Assembly: GCF_000234095.1 (NCBI RefSeq)
Contig: NZ_JH376798.1
Location: 482,330 to 546,329, forward strand
Direction of reading: 5' to 3'
From: Centipeda infelix ATCC 43532
GTDB lineage: Bacteria; Bacillota; Negativicutes; Selenomonadales; Selenomonadaceae
DNA length: 64,000 nucleotides
Position numbers and translations under genes: made by a program
Shown: positions 44,621 to 51,843 of the stretch, in pieces
How positions within the stretch are numbered: position 1 is the first letter of the stretch
Layout: the number at the start of each line of letters is the position of its first letter
The notes under the pieces: model-generated
What the model saw: the letters and a program-made list of their open reading frames with translations, nothing else
Databases searched by the model: none
Told to the model about the DNA's origin: nothing

Positions 44621-45408
44621 GTGCGGGCATGACGGCGCGGAACCTCTGCGTCAAGATCGCGGGCAAGGAGATCCTGCACAGCCTCAGCGTCGATATCGCC
44701 GCAGGGCGGCGCACGGCCATCATCGGGCCGAATGGTGCGGGCAAGACCACACTCCTGCGTGCGCTGGCGGGGCTGAATCGCCGCTATACGGGCGAGATTT
44801 GTCTGGATGGACGCGAACTCGGCAGCTACGCCGAAAAAGAGCTTGCACGCGTGCGTGCCATCCTGCCGCAGGAACGCACGTCGGCGCAGGGGCTGACCGT
44901 GGAGCAGCTTGTCACCTATGGACGCTTTGCACATGCGGGGCTCTTTCAGACGCGCTCGGACGCGGAGGACAGAGAGGCGGTCGCGTGGGCGATGGAGACC
45001 GCGCACGTCTCTGCGTTCGCGGAGCGTGAGGTGCATACCCTCTCGGGCGGCGAGCGGCAGCGCGTCTTTCTCGCTATGGCGCTCAGTCAGCGTCCGCGTC
45101 TGCTGCTGCTCGACGAGCCGACCACCTACCTCGATGTCGCGCATCAGCTGCGCGTCATGGAGATCATCTCACAGCTCAACCGCGTGCACGGCATGACCAT
45201 CCTCATGGTACTGCACGACATGGCGCACGCCATGCAGTACGCGGATGACATCGTCCTCGTGCAGAGCGGGCGTGTTCGCGCGACGGGCACACCCGCCGAG
45301 GTGCTAACCGAGGAGCGCATCGCCGACGTGTTCGGCGTCGCGGTCGAGATCTTTACCAACAGCCGCGGCATCCGCGTCCCCTCACCCGTCGCACTCGTGG
45401 GGGAGTGA
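44617..45408 (+). CDS. ABC transporter ATP-binding protein (FecE/BtuD-type)
   Basis: 263 residues. Walker A GPNGAGKTT, signature LSGGERQRV, Walker B LLLLDEPTTYLD, switch His in VLHDMAHAM. Energises the preceding permease. Start is ATG 44617 with GAGGAGG; a longer in-frame reading into the permease gene is not real. The last gene of the cbiL-importer operon. Confidence 0.93.
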   Translation: MSAGMTARNLCVKIAGKEILHSLSVDIAAGRRTAIIGPNGAGKTTLLRALAGLNRRYTGEICLDGRELGSYAEKELARVRAILPQERTSAQGLTVEQLVTYGRFAHAGLFQTRSDAEDREAVAWAMETAHVSAFAEREVHTLSGGERQRVFLAMALSQRPRLLLLDEPTTYLDVAHQLRVMEIISQLNRVHGMTILMVLHDMAHAMQYADDIVLVQSGRVRATGTPAEVLTEERIADVFGVAVEIFTNSRGIRVPSPVALVGE

Positions 45409-45424
45409 GTTGCGTTAAAATAAA

Positions 45425-45453
45425 TTGACAACATACAAATATTTTCATACAAT
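45425..45453 (+). promoter_or_regulatory. Promoter of the RelB/DinJ antitoxin gene
   Basis: TTGACA (45425-45430), 17-base spacer, TACAAT (45448-45453). Confidence 0.75.
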
Positions 45454-45480
45454 GTAATAAAATAGAAGGGCGGTGAGAAC

Positions 45481-45750
45481 ATGGCACAGGCAAGTGTGAG
45501 CATCCGTATGGATGCCGATCTCAAGCGGCAGTTTGACGAGTTTTGCTCCGAGATCGGGATGACGATGACGACAGCGTTCTGCGTCTTTGCAAAGACAGCG
45601 GTGCGCGAACGCAAAATCCCGTTCGTGATCTCGGCAGAGCGCAGTGATGATCCGTTCTATAGTCCTGAGAATATGGAACGTCTGAGAGCATCTATCGCAC
45701 AGATGGAAGCTACTGGCGGAACAGTGCATGAGGTCGATCTAAATGGTTAA
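45481..45750 (+). CDS. RelB/DinJ family antitoxin
   Basis: 89 residues. N-terminal ribbon-helix-helix (ASVSIRMDADLKRQFDEFCS, GMTMTTAFCVFAKTAVRE), followed by the toxin-neutralising tail. As an antitoxin it would bind both its toxin and its own promoter. GGGCGGTGAG precedes ATG. The downstream toxin frame starts in the usual overlapping position but is cut after 12 codons, so this is an orphan antitoxin. Confidence 0.88.
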   Translation: MAQASVSIRMDADLKRQFDEFCSEIGMTMTTAFCVFAKTAVRERKIPFVISAERSDDPFYSPENMERLRASIAQMEATGGTVHEVDLNG

Positions 45751-45781
45751 GGCATGGACAGATGCAGCGTGGGAGGAGTAA
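45743..45781 (+). pseudogene. Truncated Txe/YoeB-type toxin remnant
   Basis: Starts ATG 45743, overlapping the antitoxin stop, and reads MVKAWTDAAWEE before a TAA. This matches the N-terminus of Txe/YoeB RNase toxins, which continue with a YLYWQ-like segment; nothing like it follows in any frame. The catalytic residues are therefore gone. Confidence 0.65.
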
Positions 45782-45862
45782 CAACACCTCCTTCTTATCC
45801 CCACATGAACGAACATAAGCCGAAAATTATAACCTGCTATAAAGTTTTTTGACGATTGGGTA

Positions 45863-45891
45863 TTGCAATCTGTTCTTGCGTATGCTATGAT
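45863..45891 (+). promoter_or_regulatory. Promoter of the SLH porin gene
   Basis: TTGCAA (45863-45868), 17-base spacer, TATGAT (45886-45891). The leader to the ATG is about 108 bases; apart from GGAGGAG it shows nothing specific. Confidence 0.6.
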
Positions 45892-46005
45892 GAAATCGTT
45901 CCAAGGGATGAGAATCCATCGCGAAAAGGAAACATGGATACTTTTGCGAGGTCTCGCTCCTTTGGAAATCAGATACTATCTGTTTTACAGAAGGAGGAGT
46001 TTCTT

Positions 46006-47304
46006 ATGAAGAAGACTCTCGTATCCGCACTCGCAACGGCTCTCGTTGTCGGTGCAGCAAGCACCACGTTCGCAGCTGCGAACCCGTTCTCCGATGTGCC
46101 CCGTGACCACTGGGCATACGATGCTGTGACCCAGCTCGCCGCTGACGGCGTTGTCGAGGGCTACGGCGACGGCACCTATCGCGGCGACCGCAACATCACG
46201 CGTTATGAGATGGCGCAGATGGTCGCAAAGGCGATGGCAAAGGAGAACATGCCCGTCTCGGACCGCGCACTCGTCGACCGTCTCGCTGCTGAGTTCGCTG
46301 ATGAGCTCAACAACCTCGGTGTCCGCGTCTCGAACCTCGAGAAGCATGCTGACATGGTGAAGTGGAACGGCAAGCTCGAGTACACCTACACGAGCCAGCG
46401 CGTTGAGGGCGATAAGCGTGAGAACGACAACCATCTTATGTTCCGTCTTGAGCCGAGCGCAGAGGTCAACAGCCACTGGAATGTTCATGCACGTCTCGAC
46501 AGTGCATACAACATGAAGACAGATGCTGGCGACGACAGCACTGTTTCGCTTAAGCGTGCATGGGCACAGGGTGACTATAACAACTTCACGGTGAAGCTCG
46601 GCAAGATGGAGCTCCTCTCCGGTGAGGGGTATGCGGCTCCGGGCGCAATCGTCTTTGATGATGAGTTCTCGGGTGCTGAGGTCAGCTTCGGCAAGGATCT
46701 GAAGGCGACTATTCAGGCTGGTCGTTTCAACCTAGAGGATACCTTCAAGAGCAAGGCTCTGGATGCTGATGATGATACGTTGCCGCCGGCAGAGCGCTAT
46801 TACAGAGCGGATACGGCGAACTATCAGAGCATCGCCCTCCAGTACGACAAGAATAACCTTGTCGCGGGTGCTGCTTACTATCGTTTGGGTTCGAATGACT
46901 TCCGAGCACTTACCAAGGACGGTAAGGATAAGATGAACATCTGGGGCGTCAACCTCGGCTATCACTTCGACAAGAACAGCTTCCTGTCTGGAGCCTATGC
47001 GCATAACTCTGATCTTGAGGACTTTAAGAAGTCCTATCAGGTCAGCTATGACTACAAGGGTGCAGATCCGATGGATAAGGGCTCGTGGGGCGCATATGTT
47101 GCCTACCGTTACCTCGGTGGCGCATCTGTCCTTGCAACGCAGGATGGTGCTCTCTTCGGATCGAAGGGCATTGAGCTCGGCACGAACTACACGCTCTGGA
47201 AGAACGTCGTCCTTTCCGCGAAGTACTTCAAGGGCAAGACGATCGAGAAGTCTGAGAAGGATAAGGTTCAGCAGCTCTTCGGTCGTGTTGAGTTCCTGTT
47301 CTAA
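46006..47304 (+). CDS. SLH-domain outer-membrane porin (OmpM type)
   Basis: 432 residues. Signal peptide with cleavage after TTFAA, an SLH domain at about 25-80 (FSDVPRDHWAYDAVTQLAADG, ITRYEMAQMVAKAMAKE), a short coiled coil (about 95-120) and a C-terminal beta-barrel ending VEFLF with the terminal aromatic residue used by the BAM machinery. In Negativicutes the SLH domain tethers the outer membrane to polyaminated peptidoglycan while the barrel serves as a porin. Strong GGAGGAG RBS. High Lys/Asp/Asn codon bias indicates strong expression. Monocistronic, with terminator at 47344. Confidence 0.95.
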   Translation: MKKTLVSALATALVVGAASTTFAAANPFSDVPRDHWAYDAVTQLAADGVVEGYGDGTYRGDRNITRYEMAQMVAKAMAKENMPVSDRALVDRLAAEFADELNNLGVRVSNLEKHADMVKWNGKLEYTYTSQRVEGDKRENDNHLMFRLEPSAEVNSHWNVHARLDSAYNMKTDAGDDSTVSLKRAWAQGDYNNFTVKLGKMELLSGEGYAAPGAIVFDDEFSGAEVSFGKDLKATIQAGRFNLEDTFKSKALDADDDTLPPAERYYRADTANYQSIALQYDKNNLVAGAAYYRLGSNDFRALTKDGKDKMNIWGVNLGYHFDKNSFLSGAYAHNSDLEDFKKSYQVSYDYKGADPMDKGSWGAYVAYRYLGGASVLATQDGALFGSKGIELGTNYTLWKNVVLSAKYFKGKTIEKSEKDKVQQLFGRVEFLF

Positions 47305-47343
47305 TCCACACACGGCACAATTTGCAGCATACGCTGCATAACG

Positions 47344-47372
47344 AATCCCCCTCCATGTGGAGGGGGATTTTT
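47344..47372 (+). terminator. Terminator of the SLH porin gene
   Basis: AATCCCCCTCC pairs with GGAGGGGGATT around a short loop, then TTTTTT. Confidence 0.9.
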
Positions 47373-47391
47373 TGTGTATTGATATATCATC

Positions 47392-47757
47392 CTAAAACAG
47401 TGTTTCTAACTGTTTCTCATGTTCCTTATAGAATTTCTCCAACCAATCCATTCCGTAGGCATAGCTGAAACCTTCGAGGAGCATGGAGAAATCAATGCGG
47501 GAAAAGCCTTGTTGTTGAAGTCGGTCAAAAAGTTCAAATGGATCTTTGAAGTCCTCATGTTGTATGATCAACCCAATGTCCTTTAGATCTTGCTCTCTTC
47601 CACTTTCGAGTTTCATCCCTAATACATAACGGATGGGAGCGACGTATACGATCAGGTTGCTGAATTGATACAGCATCTCGCAAATATTCTCCGGTGGGGC
47701 ATTGTTCATGTTTGCGAAATTGTTATTCAGCCATAACAATTTCTGTGGATGAACCAT
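47392..47757 (-). CDS. Protein resembling the C-terminal half of nucleotidyltransferases (DUF6036/AbiEii-like)
   Basis: 121 residues. The central segment (IVYVAPIRYVLGMKLESGREQDLKDIGLII) has the pattern of the helical part of DUF6036/AbiEii-type nucleotidyltransferases, where LLAMKLxAxRxxDxxDI is typical. The catalytic GS..DxD half expected before it is not present. It may be a remnant or a minimal module. It overlaps the preceding gene by 35 bases. Both genes are AT-richer than their neighbours, suggesting transfer. Resemblance is weak to moderate. Confidence 0.55.
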   Translation of the reverse strand: MVHPQKLLWLNNNFANMNNAPPENICEMLYQFSNLIVYVAPIRYVLGMKLESGREQDLKDIGLIIQHEDFKDPFELFDRLQQQGFSRIDFSMLLEGFSYAYGMDWLEKFYKEHEKQLETLF

Positions 47758-48034
47758 TGTGATATTTCTCCATCAGTGCATTGATATTCTTCAACTTTGC
47801 CGGACGGTTCAGCGAAAGGATATGTTCGTGTGTGGGTGAACCTTTTTGCATGGCATGTTTCAGTGGAACTTTTTGAAAGTTGCTCAGCTCGGCTGCCTGT
47901 AAGAGTTGCTCAAAATCGTGTGTGGTCAACATGATCTCATCTTCGCGTATTACCTTTCGGAGATAGCGAAACCAGTGCGTACCGTTGTATTTCGAGCGAA
48001 TGGCAGCGTTGATGATGTAGGTATACCAGTCCAT
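47723..48034 (-). CDS. Small protein of unknown function, first gene of AT-rich cassette
   Basis: 103 residues, soluble, mixed charge. Starts MDWYTYIINAAIRSKYNG and contains IREDEIMLTTHDFEQLLQAAELSNFQK. I do not recognise the family. It overlaps the nucleotidyltransferase-like gene downstream by 35 bases, implying co-translation and possibly a two-component (antitoxin/toxin-like) cassette. Lower GC and different codon use than the flanking genes point to acquisition. Placed between the porin terminator and a bidirectional terminator. Confidence 0.55.
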   Translation of the reverse strand: MDWYTYIINAAIRSKYNGTHWFRYLRKVIREDEIMLTTHDFEQLLQAAELSNFQKVPLKHAMQKGSPTHEHILSLNRPAKLKNINALMEKYHNGSSTEIVMAE

Positions 48035-48060
48035 ATTAGACCCTCGTAACTTTCTGTAAG

Positions 48061-48098
48061 AAATCCCCCTTTCTGAACAAGCAGAAAGGGGGATTTTT
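48061..48098 (-). terminator. Bidirectional terminator hairpin
   Basis: AAATCCCCCTTTCTG pairs with CAGAAAGGGGGATTT around AACAAG, with T residues on both sides when read on the respective strand. It ends the minus-strand YjfB gene. Confidence 0.85.
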
Positions 48099-48109
48099 GT
48101 GTTTTCTGT

Positions 48110-48295
48110 TTACGCAGATACGTCGATGCTGTTGCCGAGGCTCGGATCGATACTTGCCGTAGTCTCCTCGATGAGTTTGAGGGCATCCTTGCCGGAGTCC
48201 ATTGCCATCTTTGCGACGGCGAGACCAAGCTGCTGTGATGCCTGTGCCTGGTGCATACCGACTGACATCTGTGCGATATCCATTGTGAGATCCAT
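48110..48295 (-). CDS. YjfB-family putative motility protein
   Basis: 61 residues. Small helical protein with MDIAQMSVGMHQAQASQQLGLAVAKMAMDSG, matching the YjfB (putative motility) family; function unknown, often near flagellar genes. RBS GGGGGAG. Twelve bases after the FliD-like gene and co-transcribed with it. Confidence 0.8.
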   Translation of the reverse strand: MDLTMDIAQMSVGMHQAQASQQLGLAVAKMAMDSGKDALKLIEETTASIDPSLGNSIDVSA

Positions 48296-48307
48296 TTTAT
48301 TCTCCCC

Positions 48308-49138
48308 CTATACATAGATGCTGAAGAGGTTCAGCATATTTGAGTAGCGCGACATGGTGGGCAGGGATCTGCCGTTGAGCATGTTCGCAGCGTAGTTCAG
48401 CTGGCCGCCAATCGCCTGCTCCATCGAGGGGATGACGCGGCTGCGCGACATCTGCGCGTACTGTGCGTGGCGGTCGGCGCGTCCTGCGAGGCCTCCCTTG
48501 CCAAGGATTGCCTCGGACTGTGCGGGCGAGTCGGTGAGGGCACGGGCGAGGAGGCTCTCGTTCACGCTCATCTTGCCTGTCTTGGCATCGACGGAGATGC
48601 CCATCTTGGCGTAGGAGTCTGCCTTGTACGTGGTGTCGGAGAACTCGGTGACGAGCTGACGGACACCCTTGCCGAGGCTCTTGTTCTCGTGGAGGAAGTC
48701 GTTGGTCTCGTTGTACTCATTGACGAGATCCTTGACGTTGTCGATGGCGGCCTTGAGCTTGTCACTGTAGGTCTTGGAGCCATCGGCGTTGGTCTTGATG
48801 TCGGACTTGTCGAGCTGGAAGTCCGTATTGCTGAGTTTGCCGGCGGACTTTCTGAGATCCTTCATGTTGCTGTCGTACTCGGCGTAGAACTTCGAACTGG
48901 TTTCTGCGTAGGACTTGCGCAGGCTGCGTGCCTGATTCGCGATGTCCATGATGGAGCGCAGTTCGTTTGCACTGGACTCCTGTCCGCGATACTGTGCGGA
49001 GTAAAGGCTTGAGCTGCGCCGTCTCTGTGCCTGCGGACCGCCGAAGAGTGCTGCCGTCGCGTCCGTACGCGAGTTGTTGGCGTAGAGCGAGCTGTAGATG
49101 CTGCGTGCTGCGCCGGTCATCTGCGATATGGTTGCCAT
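48308..49138 (-). CDS. FliD-like flagellar capping/hook-associated protein, short form
   Basis: 276 residues from ATG 49138 with GGAAGGGGGA upstream. Helical, secreted-flagellin-like composition with few aromatic residues. The C-terminal half (GVRQLVTEFSDTTYKADSYAKMGISVDAKTGKMSVNESLLARAL) matches the FliD C-terminal region, where the capping protein D0/D1 helices reside; an N-terminal FliD domain is missing. It may be a cap-like or alternative filament-associated protein, paired with YjfB. No other flagellar gene is in the window. Confidence 0.7.
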   Translation of the reverse strand: MATISQMTGAARSIYSSLYANNSRTDATAALFGGPQAQRRRSSSLYSAQYRGQESSANELRSIMDIANQARSLRKSYAETSSKFYAEYDSNMKDLRKSAGKLSNTDFQLDKSDIKTNADGSKTYSDKLKAAIDNVKDLVNEYNETNDFLHENKSLGKGVRQLVTEFSDTTYKADSYAKMGISVDAKTGKMSVNESLLARALTDSPAQSEAILGKGGLAGRADRHAQYAQMSRSRVIPSMEQAIGGQLNYAANMLNGRSLPTMSRYSNMLNLFSIYV

Positions 49139-49319
49139 GTATGTTCCCCCTTCCATGGTGATGGCATGGGAATAACTTCCTAGATACTATTATATCGTAT
49201 TTTATGGAAATGTCATTAGTTTTGGGAGAAAAATTTATTGCGGAGCGTTTGATTTGTGATAGAATAGGAAAATATTTGGAGCGCCCTAATCATTGCGGAC
49301 CCTGTGATGCAGCCCCCTC
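49139..49319. other. Divergent intergenic region, with possible mtaB promoter
   Basis: Between the minus-strand FliD-like gene and mtaB. TTGCGG (49238-49243), 16 bases, TAGAAT (49260-49265) is a candidate promoter for the structured leader and mtaB. The first 60 bases are AT-rich and should hold the promoter of the flagellar genes, but no clear pair of hexamers was identified. Confidence 0.45.
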
Positions 49320-49518
49320 GCGAACACGGAGTTACGCAAGTGGTCGCACACTTATCTGCCTAAATACCTGCGGATTCCAAACGCGCTTCGCTTGAACGAA
49401 TAAAATCCGCAGGGGCAGAACGTGTGCTTTTCCCACTTGCTTCACTAAGGTTCGCGTCGGGGGCTTGCACTGCACACGCGCTGCAATATTTTCCATAGTG
49501 GGGGCGAAAGGGAAAAGC
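49320..49518 (+). ncRNA. Structured leader of mtaB containing dispersed repeat copy 2
   Basis: GCAAGTGG (49336-49343) pairs with CCACTTGC (49433-49440), GCACAC (49346) with GTGTGC (49422), CTGCC (49356) with GGCAG (49414), and CTGCGGATT (49368) with AATCCGCAG (49404), forming one extended hairpin of about 105 bases. GCTTTTCCC (49426-49434) can instead pair with GGGAAAAGC (49510-49518) just before the mtaB RBS. GCGAACAC at 49320 and CAAGTGGTCGCACACTT at 49337 recur, at the same spacing, at 10219-10285. Could be a cis-regulatory RNA or a mobile repeat. Confidence 0.5.
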
Positions 49519-49556
49519 ATCGAGTTTGGTGTATGACGACAAAAAGGGGCTTTGGC

Positions 49557-50849
49557 GTGAAGGCTGCATTTATGACGCTCGGCTGCAAGGTGAATCAGTT
49601 CGAGACGGAGACGATGGAGGGACTGTTTCGTGTGCGCGGCTATGATATCGTGCCGTTCGAGGAGCGGGCGGATGTCTATGTCATCAATACGTGCTCGGTG
49701 ACGCATCTGAGTGACCGCAAGTCGCGGCAGCTGATCCGCCGCGCGGCGCGGACGAACCCCGCCGCCTGTATTGCGGTGACGGGCTGCTATGCACAGGTTG
49801 CGCCCGAGGAGATCCGTGCACTCGATGGGGTGCGCGTGGTGATCGGGACAAAGGAACGCGCACGCATTGTGGACTATGTGGAGGCATCGCTCCGCGCGGA
49901 TACGGGGGCGTTCGGGACGATTACAGACATCATGCAGGCGCGTGTCTTTGAGGATATCCCGCTGCACGCGCTGCCGCACCGCACGCGCGCATTTCTCAAG
50001 ATCGAGGACGGCTGTCAAAACTTCTGCACGTTCTGCATTATTCCATACGCACGCGGTCCTGTGAAGTCGCGCGAGCTCTCTGCGGTGGCACGTGAGATGC
50101 GCCTCCTCGTCGATGCAGGGTTTCATGAGGTAGTGCTGACGGGGATTCACCTCGGGGCGTACGGGATTGATCTTGCGGAGCGTCCGACACTCGCGGATGC
50201 GTGTCGCACGGCACTTGCGGAGCGTGGCCTGCGGCGGCTGCGGCTCGGCTCACTGGAGTCGGTGGAGCTGTCGGCGGATCTTCTCGAGCTGATGCGGACG
50301 GAGCCGCGCTTTGCTGCACATCTGCATCTGCCGCTGCAGGCGGGGAGTGATGCTGTGCTGCGTGCGATGAACCGTCACTATACAACGGCACAGTTCGCAC
50401 AGCTTGTCATGGAGGTGCGTGCGGCAGTGCCGGGGGTGGCGATCTCGACGGATATCATTGTGGGTTTCCCGGGGGAGACGGAGGCGGACTTTGCGGCGGG
50501 GATGGACTTCGTGCGGCGGATGGGTTTTGCCCGTATGCACGTCTTTCCATACTCAGCGCGTCGAGGGACACCTGCGGCGCGGCGCACGGATCAGGTGCCG
50601 CCGATGGTCCGCAAGGAGCGTGCGGCGCGGATGCAGGCTCTTGCGGAGGAACTGGCAGAGGGATATCACCGCTCCATGCTCGGCTCGGTGGCAGAGGTGC
50701 TGTTCGAGACGCAGGAGGACGGCGTGACGGATGGGCTGACGGAGACGTATGTGCGTGTCTATACGGACGCGCCCGTCACGCGCGGTGAGATTGTGCCCGT
50801 GCGGCTGATGCATATCTACAAGGACGGTGTGTGGGGTATGCCCATTTGA
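49557..50849 (+). CDS. mtaB: tRNA N6-threonylcarbamoyladenosine methylthiotransferase
   Basis: 430 residues from GTG 49557, which has AAAAAGGGG upstream and gives the family-like start KAAFMTLGCKVNQFE; an ATG 24 bases earlier lacks an RBS. Converts t6A37 to ms2t6A37 in tRNA. UPF0004 domain with cysteines near residues 10, 46 and 80, radical SAM motif CQNFCTFCIIPYARG (C-x3-C-x2-C), then TRAM-like C-terminus from about 365. Transcribed alone behind the structured leader. Confidence 0.92.
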   Translation: MKAAFMTLGCKVNQFETETMEGLFRVRGYDIVPFEERADVYVINTCSVTHLSDRKSRQLIRRAARTNPAACIAVTGCYAQVAPEEIRALDGVRVVIGTKERARIVDYVEASLRADTGAFGTITDIMQARVFEDIPLHALPHRTRAFLKIEDGCQNFCTFCIIPYARGPVKSRELSAVAREMRLLVDAGFHEVVLTGIHLGAYGIDLAERPTLADACRTALAERGLRRLRLGSLESVELSADLLELMRTEPRFAAHLHLPLQAGSDAVLRAMNRHYTTAQFAQLVMEVRAAVPGVAISTDIIVGFPGETEADFAAGMDFVRRMGFARMHVFPYSARRGTPAARRTDQVPPMVRKERAARMQALAEELAEGYHRSMLGSVAEVLFETQEDGVTDGLTETYVRVYTDAPVTRGEIVPVRLMHIYKDGVWGMPI

Positions 50850-50859
50850 AAAAATTCCT

Positions 50860-50888
50860 TGACACGCCCTGCCCAATCTGATATTATA
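50860..50888 (+). promoter_or_regulatory. Promoter of tRNA-Arg
   Basis: TTGACA (50860-50865), 17-base spacer, TATTAT (50883-50888), which overlaps a TATAAT at 50886-50891. Confidence 0.8.
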
Positions 50889-50907
50889 ATCAAGTCGCGA
50901 GACATGT

Positions 50908-50985
50908 GACTCAGTAGCTCAGCTGGATTAGAGTATTTGACTACGAATCAAAGGGTCGGGGGTTCGAATCCCTCCTGGGTCACCA
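50908..50985 (+). tRNA. tRNA-Arg (ACG)
   Basis: 78 bases with encoded CCA. Acceptor arms GACTCAG and CTGGGTC, D-arm GCTCAGCTGGATTAGAGT, anticodon loop CTACGAA with anticodon ACG, and T-loop GTTCGAATC. A34 should be deaminated to inosine by TadA, reading CGU, CGC and CGA. Confidence 0.95.
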
Positions 50986-50997
50986 TTTTAGATATAT

Positions 50998-51025
50998 GAC
51001 GCCGAGAATCTCGGCGTTTTTTTTG
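50998..51025 (+). terminator. Terminator of tRNA-Arg
   Basis: ACGCCGAGA pairs closely with TCTCGGCGT, followed by a run of eight T residues. Confidence 0.9.
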
Positions 51026-51160
51026 TGCGTGTATTCTCAATTAGGATATTGAGAATGAAAATATGAACGGGATTCATTTTTCTCTTTTCAAATCCATTAT
51101 TTTTCGCTATAATAGGTCCATAGGACAAAAGAAAGGGTGACGTTCTTGTTGGAGGAAAAG

Positions 51161-51814
51161 ATGGGCCGTCGGGAGCGCAAGAAGCTGCAATCCCGCAAGA
51201 TGATTTTGGAGGCGGCGATCAGCGAGTTCTCGAAGAAGGGCTACAAGGATACTTCGGTCGCGGACATTATGAGCGCAGCGGATCTTGGTATCGGGACGTT
51301 TTACAACTACTTCAACTCGAAAGAGGATCTGCTGTTCTCTCTGCTCGGGCGGCTCGGTGAGGCCATCCGTATGGCACTCGCGGAGGCGCGCGCGGCAGAG
51401 CGCACGTCGCTCGAACTTCTGGAGGTGGGGGCGCGTGTGACGGCAAAGTTCCTCGATGAGAACCGCTTTGTCATGCCGCTCTTCCTCTCGGCATCACATC
51501 ATGGTGCGCCGCACGGAAGTATGTCGGAGGGGCCGGGAGTGGTAGAAGTACCACCGCACGGAGCAAAGCACCAGGGGAGACGCATGACCCCGCAGATCAA
51601 GCAGGTGTTTACGGAGATCATTCGTGAGGGGCAGTCATCGGGTGAGATTCGCAGCGATGTGCCGGTCGATCTGATTGCTGAGATGTTCCACTCGCTCTAT
51701 CAGGCGGCGGCATTCAGTCACCTTGAGCTCTCATATCAGGAGAACATCGCGCTCAAGACGCGGCTGCTGCTCGACGGCATCCGCAAACGGAACGAGGGGA
51801 CGCCTTCTGTCTAA
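51161..51814 (+). CDS. TetR-family regulator with a His-rich insertion
   Basis: 217 residues from ATG 51161 with GGAGG upstream. N-terminal TetR helix-turn-helix (ILEAAISEFSKKGYKDTSVADI, ADLGIGTFYNYFNSKEDL), then a ligand domain interrupted at about 115-145 by a loop rich in His, Gly and Pro (SHHGAPHGSMSEG, PPHGAKHQG). This loop is not typical of TetR proteins and could bind heme or metal. It is 29 bases before ahbC, so it probably controls this heme operon. The target and ligand are inference. Confidence 0.85.
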   Translation: MGRRERKKLQSRKMILEAAISEFSKKGYKDTSVADIMSAADLGIGTFYNYFNSKEDLLFSLLGRLGEAIRMALAEARAAERTSLELLEVGARVTAKFLDENRFVMPLFLSASHHGAPHGSMSEGPGVVEVPPHGAKHQGRRMTPQIKQVFTEIIREGQSSGEIRSDVPVDLIAEMFHSLYQAAAFSHLELSYQENIALKTRLLLDGIRKRNEGTPSV

Positions 51815-51843
51815 ATTGTGTATTGTGTATTTAGGAGATCTGG

